Source: Alcanivorax jadensis T9 (lineage in GTDB: Bacteria > Pseudomonadota > Gammaproteobacteria > Pseudomonadales > Alcanivoracaceae). From it: a DNA stretch of 64,000 nucleotides. Position 1 is the first letter of the stretch. Every line of letters begins with the position of its first letter. The notes beneath the pieces were generated by a model. It saw only the letters and a list, made by a program, of their open reading frames with translations, had not been told where the DNA came from and did no database searches. The stretch is from assembly GCF_000756655.1 (NCBI RefSeq), contig NZ_ARXU01000005.1, forward strand, positions 1-64,000, read 5' to 3'. A program made the position numbers and the translations under genes. Positions 46,055-55,246 of this stretch are shown here, piece by piece.

Positions 46055-47827
46055 GTGAGCCTGGATATTCTGATAACGCTGCTGATCGTGGCCTCTGTGT
46101 TAGGGGCGCTGGCGACCAACCGTGTCCCGGCGGATCTGACGATGATGGCTGCGATGGTGCTGGTGCTGGTGGCCGGCATTATTACCCCGGCTCAGGCGTT
46201 ATCAGGCTTTGCCAACCCAGGGCTGATGACTATTGCTGCCTTGTATGTGGTGGCGGCGGCTTTGCGTGATACCGGGGCGATCTACTGGGTAGCGCACCGG
46301 CTGCTCGGGCAACCCAAATCCGTGTTATCCAGCCAGTTCCGGCTTCTTGCTCCCGCCTCTATGCTCAGTGCCTTCCTGAATAACACCACGGTCGTGGCGA
46401 TGATGATCCCCGCGGTGCAGGAGTGGGCCCAGCGTCTCAAGCTGTCGGCCTCCAAGTTACTGTTGCCCCTCAGCTATTCCGCCATTTTGGGGGGGACCTG
46501 TACCTTGATTGGCACCAGCACCAACCTGGTTGTGGATGGTTTGGTTCAGGAGAGAGGACTACCTGCCTTTGGAATTTTCGATGTGGCTTGGGTGGGGATT
46601 CCTGTGTTGTTAGGGGGCGGGCTATTTATGTTGCTGGTGAGCCGTTACCTGCTCCCTGAACGTGAAGGGATGGCGGAACAATGGGAGCATGCCCGCGAAT
46701 ATCATGTGGAGATGGTGGTCGCCAAGGGCAGTAACCTGGCTGGGCGCACTATTCAGGATGCCGGGCTGCGAAATTTGACCTATGGCTACCTCACCGAAAT
46801 CCAGCGTGGAGAGAAGCTGTTCACTGCGGTTGGCCCTGAGATGACCCTTCAGGAAGGGGATTTGCTTGCGTTTGTGGGGGTGCCGGAGTGCGCCCGTGAG
46901 TTGCAGCGTATCAATGGTCTGCAGTCCGCCCATGGCGAGGTGCACAAGCTTGGATTGAACAATCACCAGCGCCATCTGGTCGAGGTGGTGCTGAGTCCGG
47001 AATTCCCGGGTATCGGCAAGTCGGTGAAAGAGACCGGATTCCGCACCCGTTACCAGGCGGCAATTCTCAGCATCAGCCGCAATGGCCAGCGCATGGCCGG
47101 CAAGGTTGGTGAGCAGGTGCTGCGGGTGGGTGACACATTGCTGCTCGAGACCAGTGAGCAGTTTGTTGAACAGTACCGCTTTCGGCGTGATTTTATGCTG
47201 GTGAGCCCGATGCAGGATTCAACACCGCCGGATTTTCGTCGAGCCCCTGTCGCAGTGGGTATCCTGGTGGCCATGGTGGTGGCCAATGTGGCGGGGATTG
47301 CCTCCACCCTTGAAGCAGCCATGGTGGCTGCCGGCATGATGCTGGCGTTGCGCTGTGTCACAGTTAACCGCTCGCGGATGAACGTGAGTGTGAACTTGCC
47401 AGTGCTGGTGGTGATCGGTGCGTCTTTTGCATTGGGAAAGGCCATGGAATCCAGCGGCGCGGCGGCCTGGATTGTGCAGGAGGCGTTTCCAGAGAGTGGC
47501 TTGTCGCCGTTTATGGCGCTGGTAATCGTTTACCTGCTGACCACGGCGTTTACCGAGATGATCACCAATAACGCGGCTGCCGTGCTGGTGTTTCCCATCG
47601 CTCTTGGTATAGCCGAACAGCTTGGCGTCAGCCCCATGCCCTTTATTGTCGCCGTGATGTTCGCCGCATCCGCGAGCTTCATGACGCCGCTGGGTTATCA
47701 AACCAACCTGATGGTTATGGGCCCGGGAGGGTATACATTCCGGGATTATGTTCGTATCGGTTTGCCAATGAGTGTGGTGGTGGCGGTGATCAGCCTTACC
47801 GTTATTCCGATGGTGTGGGGGTTTTAG
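46055..47827 (+). CDS. SLC13/DASS family anion permease with RCK-C domains (sulfate candidate)
   Basis: A 590-residue membrane transporter with two halves of hydrophobic helices. The first repeat has SAFLNNTTVVAMMIPAV and GTSTNLVVDGL (about 125-165), and the second has TEMITNNAAAVLVFPIA and SFMTPLGYQTNLMV (about 503-550). Two soluble TrkA-C-like domains (about 210-385) lie between. This is the layout of SAC1/SLT-type sulfate transporters. Translation from GTG 46055 after AAGGA. Placement one element upstream of cysC supports sulfate import for PAPS synthesis. Dicarboxylate transport is the alternative. Confidence 0.87.
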   Translation: MSLDILITLLIVASVLGALATNRVPADLTMMAAMVLVLVAGIITPAQALSGFANPGLMTIAALYVVAAALRDTGAIYWVAHRLLGQPKSVLSSQFRLLAPASMLSAFLNNTTVVAMMIPAVQEWAQRLKLSASKLLLPLSYSAILGGTCTLIGTSTNLVVDGLVQERGLPAFGIFDVAWVGIPVLLGGGLFMLLVSRYLLPEREGMAEQWEHAREYHVEMVVAKGSNLAGRTIQDAGLRNLTYGYLTEIQRGEKLFTAVGPEMTLQEGDLLAFVGVPECARELQRINGLQSAHGEVHKLGLNNHQRHLVEVVLSPEFPGIGKSVKETGFRTRYQAAILSISRNGQRMAGKVGEQVLRVGDTLLLETSEQFVEQYRFRRDFMLVSPMQDSTPPDFRRAPVAVGILVAMVVANVAGIASTLEAAMVAAGMMLALRCVTVNRSRMNVSVNLPVLVVIGASFALGKAMESSGAAAWIVQEAFPESGLSPFMALVIVYLLTTAFTEMITNNAAAVLVFPIALGIAEQLGVSPMPFIVAVMFAASASFMTPLGYQTNLMVMGPGGYTFRDYVRIGLPMSVVVAVISLTVIPMVWGF

Positions 47828-47850
47828 CCGCCGCCTTCCCGGTCGGCTTT

Positions 47851-48358
47851 GAGTTTAAAGTTCAAAGTTGAAAGGGAAGGCAAAGACGCAAGTTTCAAGT
47901 TGAAAGTTGCAAGTGGAACAATGCGTGACTCAGGGACGAGTCACTTTGAAAGGAGCGAAGGATGCGCTTTGAAGAGTTGAGCATTTGGCAGCGATCGTCC
48001 GCACTGTGTGTGGAACTGTATCGCTATTTAAGCGAGTTGAGAGACTTTGGCTTCCGGGATCAAATCACTCGCTCAGCCCTGTCTGTCCCTAGCAATATCG
48101 CAGAGGGGTTTGAGCGAGATTCGAGCAAGGAAAGAGCAAGGTTTTGGAATTATGCCAAGGGTTCTGTGGGTGAATTACGAACCCAGATTCATATTGGCCA
48201 ACAGATTGGTTATCTGGAATCTGATGTCGCATCGAGGTGGCTGAAGGAGTCAGAGGAACTATCAAGGATGCTGCATGCCATGATTCGTGGTGTGAGGCAC
48301 GACTATACAAAGGGTTGATGGTTGTTTTTGCAACTTGAAACTTGCAACTTGAAACTAA
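47851..48358. mobile_element. Heptamer-flanked four-helix-bundle element 1
   Basis: Seven-bp-periodic arrays flank the gene at 47962. Left, 47851-47916: units such as AAGTTCA, AAGTTGA, CAAGTTT, CAAGTTG and CAAGTGG. Right, 48331-48358: CAACTTG, AAACTTG, CAACTTG, AAACTAA. The arms contain a perfect 12-bp inverted repeat (47891-47902 with 48345-48356), so the RNA could close into a stem around the ORF. It separates the SLC13 and cysC genes. Mobility is inferred from the similar element at 51.7-52.2 kb. Confidence 0.55.
47962..48318 (+). CDS. Four-helix-bundle protein (23S rRNA-IVP / S23 family)
   Basis: A 118-residue protein of the IVP/S23 four-helix-bundle family (PF05635), with the core FGFRDQITRSALSVPSNIAE (about 29-48) and YAKGSVGELRTQIHIGQQIG. 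Such proteins were first found as ORFs in 23S rRNA intervening sequences, and relatives include the Avd protein of diversity-generating retroelements. Function is not established. AAGGAG precedes the ATG. No reverse transcriptase is in the window. A paralogue lies at 51811. Confidence 0.9.
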   Translation: MRFEELSIWQRSSALCVELYRYLSELRDFGFRDQITRSALSVPSNIAEGFERDSSKERARFWNYAKGSVGELRTQIHIGQQIGYLESDVASRWLKESEELSRMLHAMIRGVRHDYTKG

Positions 48359-48368
48359 GGAATTACGC

Positions 48369-48986
48369 ATGTCTGATAAGTCTCCATACCAGGAAAAAGC
48401 TAACGAATCCAAAGCCCACGTGGTGTGGCATGAATCCAACATTTCCAAGGCGGATCGGGCCAAGGTGAAGGATCAGAAGCCGAAGTGCATCTGGCTGACC
48501 GGTCTGTCCGGTTCAGGTAAATCTACGCTGGCCAATGCGCTGGAAGTGGCGCTGACTGAGCAGGGCAAGCATACCTATCTGCTGGATGGGGATAATGTGC
48601 GTCATGGTCTGAACAAGAATCTGGGCATGAGTGATGAGGACCGTACCGAGAATATCCGTCGAGTGTCTGAGGTGGCCAAGCTGATGGTGGATGCGGGGCT
48701 GATTGTGGTGACGGCATTTATCAGTCCGTTTCGTGCGGACCGTGATGCGGCCCGTGAGCTGTTTGAGGACGGCGAGTTTGTGGAAGTGTTTGTGGATGCG
48801 CCGCTTGAAGAATGCGAAAAGCGTGATCCCAAGGGGCTATACCAGAAGGCTCGCCAGGGCATCATCAAAGAATTTACCGGCATTGACAGCCCCTACGAGG
48901 CACCGGAGAAGCCTGAGGTGGTGGTGAACACTGCCGAGAATGATATCGAAGGCTGCGTGAAGCAGCTGATTGCCGCCATTGTGTAA
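48369..48986 (+). CDS. cysC: Adenylylsulfate (APS) kinase
   Basis: A 205-residue kinase converting APS to PAPS, the donor used by sulfotransferases. P-loop [18 protein letters not shown] (about 41-58), [20 protein letters not shown] and [15 protein letters not shown] are all present. ATG 48369 is chosen by family alignment. No CysD/CysN sulfurylase is in the window, so APS must come from elsewhere. With the upstream SLC13 permease it forms a probable sulfate-supply pair for the five sulfotransferases. Confidence 0.95.
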   Translation: MSDKSPYQEKANESKAHVVWHESNISKADRAKVKDQKPKCIWLTGLSGSGKSTLANALEVALTEQGKHTYLLDGDNVRHGLNKNLGMSDEDRTENIRRVSEVAKLMVDAGLIVVTAFISPFRADRDAARELFEDGEFVEVFVDAPLEECEKRDPKGLYQKARQGIIKEFTGIDSPYEAPEKPEVVVNTAENDIEGCVKQLIAAIV

Positions 48987-49063
48987 TCGCTCTGCCTGCA
49001 AGCGAAAAGCGCCACATTGAACACCGCCGCTGGCAGGCAGGGCTCCCGCAGTACAGTATATAG

Positions 49064-49095
49064 GGCCGCGCCGAGGTTCGGGTGCGGCCTTTTTT
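49064..49095 (+). terminator. Rho-independent terminator after cysC
   Basis: GGCCGC (49064-49069) pairs with GCGGCC (49084-49089), with an inner CCGA/TCGG pair extending the stem, and is followed by six T residues (49090-49095). It ends the SLC13-cysC unit. Confidence 0.85.
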
Positions 49096-49257
49096 ATGGT
49101 TTTTAATAAAATCAAAAGGTTATGTATCCTGGTGCGGGTTTGGGGCGGGGTCTGTGCCGGTGTTTGTCGGGGCCATGCGAAGGTATACTGAGACACTTCC
49201 CTTGTCTGGCCCGGATGGCCGGATGGCCGGATTGCTGCGTTGCTGTTGAGGACGAAA

Positions 49258-50424
49258 ATGAAAATTGCGGTTGCCGGAACCGGCTATGTAGGGCTTTCCA
49301 ACGCCGTGTTGCTTGCCCAGCACAATAAGGTAGTAGCGCTGGATATTGATGCGGAGAAGGTAGAAAAAATCCAGAACCGGATATCGCCGATTGAAGACGA
49401 GATGATTGAGTCCTACTTGGCCGAGAAGCCGCTGGACTTGCAGGCTACCACCGACAAGTCGAAGGCCTTCGAGAGCGCGGACTTTGTCGTGGTGGCTACG
49501 CCCACGGATTACGACCCGGACACCAATTACTTTAATACCCGCTCTGTGGAGGGGGTGATCAGCGATGTGCTGGCGATCAATCCTTCTGCCACCATCATTA
49601 TCAAGTCCACTGTGCCGGTGGGATACACGGCTGCTTTGCAGGAACAATACGGAGCGGACAATATCCTGTTCTCGCCGGAATTCCTGCGGGAGGGGAGGGC
49701 GCTGCATGACAACCTGTACCCGTCCCGGATTGTGGTGGGCGGCCACTCTGACGCAGCCCGTACTTTCGCGGGGCTACTGGCCGAGGGGGCCATCCGTGAG
49801 GATGTGCCGGTGCTGTTCACTGACTCCACGGAAGCCGAAGCTATCAAGCTGTTTGCCAATACCTATCTGGCCATGCGGGTAGCATATTTCAACGAACTCG
49901 ACAGCTATGCTGCCTCTCATGGGCTGGATACCCGGCAGATCATCGACGGAGTATGCCTGGATCCGCGTATTGGGGCTCATTATAACAACCCCTCTTTTGG
50001 CTATGGAGGTTATTGCCTGCCAAAGGATACCAAGCAGCTGCTGGCCAATTACCGGGATGTCCCCAATAACATGATTCGGGCCATTGTGGATGCCAACCGT
50101 ACCCGCAAGGACTTTGTGGCTGAGGATATCCTTCGTCGTAGCCCGAAGCGGGTGGGCGTCTACCGGCTGGTGATGAAGGCTGGATCGGATAATTTCCGAG
50201 CTTCCTCTATTCAGGGGGTGATGAAGCGCCTCAAGGCCAAGGGCGTTGAGGTGGTGGTGTATGAGCCGGCGTTGCTTGATGACACCTTTTTCAATTCCGT
50301 GGTGATGCGGGATTTCAATGAGTTTGTGGAATCCTGTGACGTGATTGTCTCCAACCGCATGGTTGAGGAGCTCGCTCCCTATGCCGAGAAAGTCTATACG
50401 CGAGACTTGTTCGGGAGTGATTGA
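49258..50424 (+). CDS. ugd: UDP-glucose 6-dehydrogenase
   Basis: A 388-residue enzyme, the same length as E. coli Ugd, oxidising UDP-glucose to UDP-glucuronate. The NAD motif is AGTGYVG (residues 6-12). [20 protein letters not shown] holds the catalytic Lys and Asn, and [15 protein letters not shown] has Cys253. The start ATG 49258 follows GAGGAC. It begins a new transcription unit after the 49.08-kb terminator and is followed without gap by the VanZ-like gene and galU. Confidence 0.95.
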   Translation: MKIAVAGTGYVGLSNAVLLAQHNKVVALDIDAEKVEKIQNRISPIEDEMIESYLAEKPLDLQATTDKSKAFESADFVVVATPTDYDPDTNYFNTRSVEGVISDVLAINPSATIIIKSTVPVGYTAALQEQYGADNILFSPEFLREGRALHDNLYPSRIVVGGHSDAARTFAGLLAEGAIREDVPVLFTDSTEAEAIKLFANTYLAMRVAYFNELDSYAASHGLDTRQIIDGVCLDPRIGAHYNNPSFGYGGYCLPKDTKQLLANYRDVPNNMIRAIVDANRTRKDFVAEDILRRSPKRVGVYRLVMKAGSDNFRASSIQGVMKRLKAKGVEVVVYEPALLDDTFFNSVVMRDFNEFVESCDVIVSNRMVEELAPYAEKVYTRDLFGSD

Positions 50425-50811
50425 TTGCGACACGCACTGACAAGGCAAAAGCGGAGAGCGCTATCTGCGTTAATGGGGGTAACGGTGATGTTATTCCTGA
50501 TTGGTGGGTTGCTGCCGGGGGGCGCCAAAGAGGCCATCAGGCAGTCATTGTCGGCGGGTAATCTGGATTCGTATGCTCACGTGGGATTTTGTGCTGTCGC
50601 GGGGTTCTTTGCCATTCTGTCAGGGTTTCGATGGTGGTTGGTGGTGTTGCTTATAATGGGGTTGGGAGCCTTCATTGAGGTAGCCCAAGTCTGGTTGCCC
50701 GGTCGTTCGCCTTCTTGGTCGGATATTGTGGACAATGGGCTGGGGCTGGGTTTCGGCATGCTCCTTGCCTGGCCATTTTGTAGGTGCAGGAAAAAGGATG
50801 AAAATGGTTAG
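50425..50811 (+). CDS. VanZ-like membrane protein
   Basis: A 128-residue protein with four hydrophobic segments and the VanZ-family signature LDSYAHVGFCAVAGFF and GAFIEVAQVWLPGRSPSWSD (about 76-95). The start is TTG 50425 immediately after the ugd stop, supported by GGGAG 7 bp upstream. The family is named for teicoplanin resistance, but its function in Gram-negative polysaccharide loci is unknown. It overlaps galU by 14 bp. Confidence 0.85.
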   Translation: MRHALTRQKRRALSALMGVTVMLFLIGGLLPGGAKEAIRQSLSAGNLDSYAHVGFCAVAGFFAILSGFRWWLVVLLIMGLGAFIEVAQVWLPGRSPSWSDIVDNGLGLGFGMLLAWPFCRCRKKDENG

Positions 50812-51682
50812 AAAAGCTGTACTGCCTGTAGCGGGGTTTGGCTCGCGGATGCTCCCGGCCTCCAAGTCCATTCCCAAGGAAATGTTGCCTATTGTGGACC
50901 GGCCTGCCATTGAATATGTGGTGAAGGAGGCGGTAAGGGCAGGGATCAAGGAAATCATCCTGGTTACCCACTCCGCGAAGACGGCCATTGAAGATTACTT
51001 TGATACCCAGTTTGAGCTGGAAGAGCAGCTGGAAGCCAAGGGAAAGAACACGCTGCTGGCGCAAGTGCGTGATATTTTGCCGCACGATGTGAGCCTCATC
51101 AGCGTTCGTCAGCACCGGGCTCTGGGGCTTGGTCATGCGGTGGCTTGTGCCGCGCCGGTAGTGGGCGACGCACCGTTTGCGGTCCTTTTGCCTGATGTTT
51201 TGGTGGATTGCGACGGTCTGGATGAAGATCTGGGCATCATGGTGGAAAGATACCAGGCCAGTGGCGCCGCGCAGATTATGGTTGAAGAAGTGCCTGCCGA
51301 GCGTGTGGATCAGTATGGGATTGTGGCGCTGAAAGGGGGCGTTCCTGTACCCGGTGAATCTACCCCGATGACAGCAGTGGTTGAAAAACCGGCCGTGGGA
51401 GAGGCGCCGTCTCAGTTGTCTGTGGTAGGGCGATATGTGTTGCCGGGTGAGATCATGGGCATTCTGGCTGAAACGCCGCGGGGGGCAGGTAATGAGATTC
51501 AGCTCACCGATGCGATTGCCTCACTGATGGAGCGCGCGCCGGTTGAGGCCTATGCCATGCGTGGCCGCACATTCGATTGTGGCAACAAGGCCGGGTATCT
51601 GCAGGCGATCTTTCATTTCGCTGCCCGTCACCCGGAGCTGGGCGAGCAGGTACGTGAGATGATGGCGGCGGAGTTGGGCTGA
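50798..51682 (+). CDS. galU: UTP-glucose-1-phosphate uridylyltransferase
   Basis: A 294-residue GalU: KAVLPVAGFGSRMLPASKSI (residues 5-24), PKEMLPIVDRPAIEYVV, LPDVLVD and the C-terminal GNKAGYL. It makes UDP-glucose for ugd and other sugars. ATG 50798 (AGGA 7 bp upstream) is chosen; ATG 50804 also has a ribosome site. The ugd-galU-pgi-pgm set matches the precursor end of Acinetobacter-type capsule loci. Confidence 0.95.
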   Translation: MKMVRKAVLPVAGFGSRMLPASKSIPKEMLPIVDRPAIEYVVKEAVRAGIKEIILVTHSAKTAIEDYFDTQFELEEQLEAKGKNTLLAQVRDILPHDVSLISVRQHRALGLGHAVACAAPVVGDAPFAVLLPDVLVDCDGLDEDLGIMVERYQASGAAQIMVEEVPAERVDQYGIVALKGGVPVPGESTPMTAVVEKPAVGEAPSQLSVVGRYVLPGEIMGILAETPRGAGNEIQLTDAIASLMERAPVEAYAMRGRTFDCGNKAGYLQAIFHFAARHPELGEQVREMMAAELG

Positions 51683-52215
51683 CAGCTATCAGCTATCAGC
51701 TGTGAGCTGTGAGCTGTGAGCTGTGAGCTGTGAGCTGTGAGCTGTGATCGGTTTGATAGGAAAACCCCAAATAGTTCCCATGGATGGTGACTTTTAATTA
51801 AGGAGCAAGGATGCGATTGGGAAATTTGGATATTTGGAAAAGGTCTGTTGATCTAAGTGTTGAGATTTACCAGCACTTTGCGAGCCATCGTGATTTTGGC
51901 TTCAGGGATCAGATAACCCGATCATCGCTCTCACTGCCTTCCAATATCGCAGAAGGTTTTGGGCGGGCCTCCGAGAAGGAAAAGGCTTTGTTTCTGAACT
52001 ATGCGAGGGGATCGGCTGGGGAGCTGAAAACCCAGCTGATCATTGGCTATAGAATCGGCTACATACCTGAAGGTATGAGCAATAAGTGGGGCGAGGAAGT
52101 GGAGCAGCTTTCCAGAATACTCTTCGCCATCATGCGAAAGTTAAAGTGATTTTATGTTTCCAGGCCGCAGGTCTGGTTGTTTTTCTGACAGCTCATAGCT
52201 CATGGCTCACAGCTG
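51682..52215. mobile_element. Heptamer-flanked four-helix-bundle element 2
   Basis: The left array has CAGCTAT twice, then seven exact tandem copies of AGCTGTG (51698-51746). The right array is ACAGCTC, ATAGCTC, ATGGCTC, ACAGCTG (52188-52215). A perfect 11-bp inverted repeat links 51697-51707 with 52205-52215. Same design as element 1 but with different heptamers. It sits between galU and the degenerate dehydrogenase gene. Confidence 0.55.
51811..52149 (+). CDS. Four-helix-bundle protein (23S rRNA-IVP / S23 family), paralogue
   Basis: A 112-residue paralogue of the gene at 47962, sharing the core FGFRDQITRS-LS-PSNIAEGF and YARGSAGELKTQLIIGYRIG. The ribosome site AAGGAGCAAGG is nearly identical to that of the first copy. 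The coding parts are related while the flanking heptamers differ, which suggests old divergence rather than a recent duplication. Function unknown. Confidence 0.9.
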   Translation: MRLGNLDIWKRSVDLSVEIYQHFASHRDFGFRDQITRSSLSLPSNIAEGFGRASEKEKALFLNYARGSAGELKTQLIIGYRIGYIPEGMSNKWGEEVEQLSRILFAIMRKLK

Positions 52216-52222
52216 AGGTTCT

Positions 52223-53500
52223 ATGCAGATAACGGTTTATGGCGACACTTTGTGCGCCCAGGTGACAGCGACGGCCATGGCCCAGACGGGGCATCAGGTG
52301 CACTGGTGTGTGGTTGAACCGTTGTCTCGAGAACGGTTGGCTGAAGGCCGGCCTCTGTTCCAGGAACAGGGGCTGGATCGTCTCTGCCGTGAGCAGCTGG
52401 AGAGTGGACGACTGACCACAGGGTTCTGGGAAGATGTCCCATCGGGTATCCCTGATGCGGTTTTTCTGTCCCTGCAACCGGGTGAGGAAGGGGTGGCTGA
52501 GCGGTTGGTCAACATGCTGGCGTCGTCAACCGGGTGCGGACTGATTGTGAATCAGACGGTGGGCCCGGTGGGGGCGGCAGAACAGTTGCGTACTATCATC
52601 AAACAGGCCAATACCCGTTCTGCGCTGGTATCACTGCCGGATCTGATCCAGGAGGGGAATGCGTTCCGGACCTTTACTCGCCCGGACAGCATTTTGCTTG
52701 GCTGTGAGGATGGCGAGGGGGAAGCCCTGGTCCGGGAATTGCTGCGCCCCTTTAATCGCCGCAAGGATGTGATACAGGTAATGAGCCTTCGGGAGGCCGA
52801 GTTCTCCAAGCTGGCGATCAGCGGCATTCTGGCGACGCGAATCAGTTACATGAATGACATGGCCAGTCTGTCGGAGTCGCTAGGCGTTGATATTGATGTG
52901 GTTCGGGTAGCTATGGGCGCAGACCCTCGGATCGGCGACTCCTATCTCTACCCAGGATGCGGTTTTGGTGGGCCGGGGCTGAGTCGCAACGTGTTGGCAT
53001 TGGTGGATGCACTCAACGCCAAGGCCTCGGAGCCGGGGCTGCTTGAGCAGGTTCTGCAGACCAATGAGCGCCAGAAGGAAGTGCTTTTCCGCAAATTCTG
53101 GCAGTTTAATCATGGCAATGTGGCAGGCAAAAAGGTGGCTCTGTGGGGCGTGGCCTTCAAGCCGGGCACCCATCGGGTGGATAACGCCCCTGCCCTGAAA
53201 GTCATTGAGGCTCTTTGGGCGCAGGGCGTAGAGGTCTCTGTCCATGACCCCAAGGCATTAGCGGATATTGAGTCCTGGGCCGAGGGGCGTGGTGAACTGA
53301 TTTTGTGTGACGACCCCTATGAGGCCGCCGAGGGGGCTGACGCCCTGATGTTGATTACCGAGTGGAAGCCTTATTGGAGCCCGGATTGGCAGCGCTTGAA
53401 GCGCGCCATGCGTGAGCCACTGATTCTGGATGGTCGCAACATTTATGAGCCTGACTTTGTCAGAGAGCAGGGGCTGGTGTATAGAGGAATAGGGCGCTAA
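52223..53500 (+). CDS. Degenerate UDP-sugar dehydrogenase homologue (likely pseudoenzyme)
   Basis: A 425-residue protein with the overall three-domain fold of UDP-glucose/GDP-mannose dehydrogenases: [19 protein letters not shown] (central helix), [19 protein letters not shown], and [20 protein letters not shown]. Key residues are lost. The N-terminal GxGxxG is VYGDTLCA, the catalytic Cys position in GGSCFPKD is Gly252 (GGPGLSRN), and the catalytic Asn after the retained Lys is Ser. It is intact at full length, so it is probably a maintained non-catalytic or altered-function protein. It is 2 bp upstream of pgi. Confidence 0.85.
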   Translation: MQITVYGDTLCAQVTATAMAQTGHQVHWCVVEPLSRERLAEGRPLFQEQGLDRLCREQLESGRLTTGFWEDVPSGIPDAVFLSLQPGEEGVAERLVNMLASSTGCGLIVNQTVGPVGAAEQLRTIIKQANTRSALVSLPDLIQEGNAFRTFTRPDSILLGCEDGEGEALVRELLRPFNRRKDVIQVMSLREAEFSKLAISGILATRISYMNDMASLSESLGVDIDVVRVAMGADPRIGDSYLYPGCGFGGPGLSRNVLALVDALNAKASEPGLLEQVLQTNERQKEVLFRKFWQFNHGNVAGKKVALWGVAFKPGTHRVDNAPALKVIEALWAQGVEVSVHDPKALADIESWAEGRGELILCDDPYEAAEGADALMLITEWKPYWSPDWQRLKRAMREPLILDGRNIYEPDFVREQGLVYRGIGR

Positions 53501-53502
53501 CC

Positions 53503-55143
53503 ATGGTACCTGAACAGGACGTTCTTACTATCAGTACGATTTGGTCTCAACTGGCACGTCGTGCCGAGCAGGAAAAAACGCTGCATCTGGCGGATTGGTT
53601 TGCGTCGGACCCGGATCGTTTTGCCCGATTCAGTCTTGAGGATGCCGGCTTGCTGGCGGATTTCAGCAAGCAGCGTATGTCGGATGAGATCCGGGATCTG
53701 CTGGTCAAGTTGGCGGATGAGCGTCAGTTGCGACACTGGACGGAGGCGTTGTTCGGTGGTGCCGAGGTGAATTGTACCGAGGGGCGACCTGCCAAGCACT
53801 GGTGCTTGCGAGAGCCTGCCGACAGGGCGCCCATGGTGCATGAGCAGCTGGATGCCATGGAAGACATGGTCAATCGTATCCTGAAGGGCCACTGGCGTGG
53901 GGTGATGGGGGATGCCATCACCGATGTGGTCAATGTGGGGGTTGGGGGCTCTGATCTGGGGCCCTTGATGGCGGCTTTTGCACTGCAATCCTGCCTTCCT
54001 CCTCAGGGACTGTCCCGACCACGACTGCATTTTGCCTCTTCCATGGATGGCAGCCAGGTGTCTCAGATACTGCAGGAGCTGAACCCGCGAACCACCCTGT
54101 TCCTGGTGTCTTCCAAGTCTTTCACTACGGTAGATACGCTGCACAATGCGACTACGGCCCGGCAGTGGCTGGGCCGTGGGCTGGGGCTGGATTGTGACGA
54201 TGCGTCTTTGCTGCGTTGTCACTTTATTGGTATCTCGGCGAATCCGGAACGGATGTCAGAGTGGGGCATCATGCCGGATAACCAGCTGTTGTTCTGGGAT
54301 TGGGTAGGCGGACGCTATTCCCTGTGGTCAGCAATTGGCATGCCGATCGCGTTGACGGTGGGTATGGACGGCTTTCGTGACATGCTGGCCGGCGCCCATG
54401 AGATGGATCATCACTGCCGGACCCGGCCCTGGGAGAATAATATCCCGGTGATGCTGGCCCTGGTGGATGTCTGGAATATCAACTTTCTGGGCATCAATGC
54501 CCGGGCGGTATTGCCTTACGACGGGCGGCTCAAGCACTTGCCCGCCTATCTGGAACAACTGGAAATGGAGTCCAACGGCAAGAGCGTGGCCCGCTCCGGT
54601 GAGCCGGTGGAGTATGGTACCTGCCCGGTGATCTGGGGGGAGGTAGGGCCCAATGCCCAGCATGCGTTCTTCCAGTTGCTGCATCAGGGCACCCAGCCGA
54701 TAGCTTGTGAGTTCCTGATGACAGCGCGTCGTTACACCGAAGCGCAGCATTTCGACGCAGTTTGCGAGCTGGAAGCCCAGCATTCGCTGTCCAATGCCAA
54801 TTGCCTGGCGCAATCCCGGTTGCTGGCCCTGGGAGAGCGGGCGCTGGACCCGGAAGTGGCTCTGCCGTCCTATAAGCGTTACCACGGTAACCAGCCTAGC
54901 ACTACGCTGGTTCTGGAGGAGCTCTCCCCGCGGGTGCTGGGCGCGTTGCTGGCCATGTATGAGCACAAGGTGTTTGTCCAGGCGGTGATTTGGGGTATCA
55001 ATCCTTTCGATCAGTGGGGCGTGGAGATGGGGAAGGTAATCGCAACGGGCATGCTGGAAGTACTGGCGGATCCGGAATCCGCGTCGGGTCTGGACGCGTC
55101 CTCTCTGGCTCTGGCACGCCACATTGCCAAGCGGCAGAAGTAA
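53503..55143 (+). CDS. pgi: Glucose-6-phosphate isomerase
   Basis: A 546-residue Pgi linking fructose-6-P and glucose-6-[15 protein letters not shown] (about 145-158), [29 protein letters not shown] and the C-terminal [13 protein letters not shown] are the family signatures. Length is normal. It starts 2 bp after the preceding stop and probably shares its transcript. Its presence in the capsule locus mirrors other capsule precursor modules; it may be a second copy in the genome. Confidence 0.96.
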   Translation: MVPEQDVLTISTIWSQLARRAEQEKTLHLADWFASDPDRFARFSLEDAGLLADFSKQRMSDEIRDLLVKLADERQLRHWTEALFGGAEVNCTEGRPAKHWCLREPADRAPMVHEQLDAMEDMVNRILKGHWRGVMGDAITDVVNVGVGGSDLGPLMAAFALQSCLPPQGLSRPRLHFASSMDGSQVSQILQELNPRTTLFLVSSKSFTTVDTLHNATTARQWLGRGLGLDCDDASLLRCHFIGISANPERMSEWGIMPDNQLLFWDWVGGRYSLWSAIGMPIALTVGMDGFRDMLAGAHEMDHHCRTRPWENNIPVMLALVDVWNINFLGINARAVLPYDGRLKHLPAYLEQLEMESNGKSVARSGEPVEYGTCPVIWGEVGPNAQHAFFQLLHQGTQPIACEFLMTARRYTEAQHFDAVCELEAQHSLSNANCLAQSRLLALGERALDPEVALPSYKRYHGNQPSTTLVLEELSPRVLGALLAMYEHKVFVQAVIWGINPFDQWGVEMGKVIATGMLEVLADPESASGLDASSLALARHIAKRQK

Positions 55144-55246
55144 CTGCGAACGACTTGGCATCGCGCCAGAACCGCTGGGCACCACAGGGTGTCAGCGCGC
55201 GACTTGAAGCGGTTTAATGGGTGATACCAAATAGCCAGGTGCTACC

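Noticed and set aside
47962-52149. Diversity-generating retroelement, suggested by Avd-like four-helix-bundle proteins
   Set aside because: No reverse transcriptase and no template/variable repeat pair were seen near either gene.
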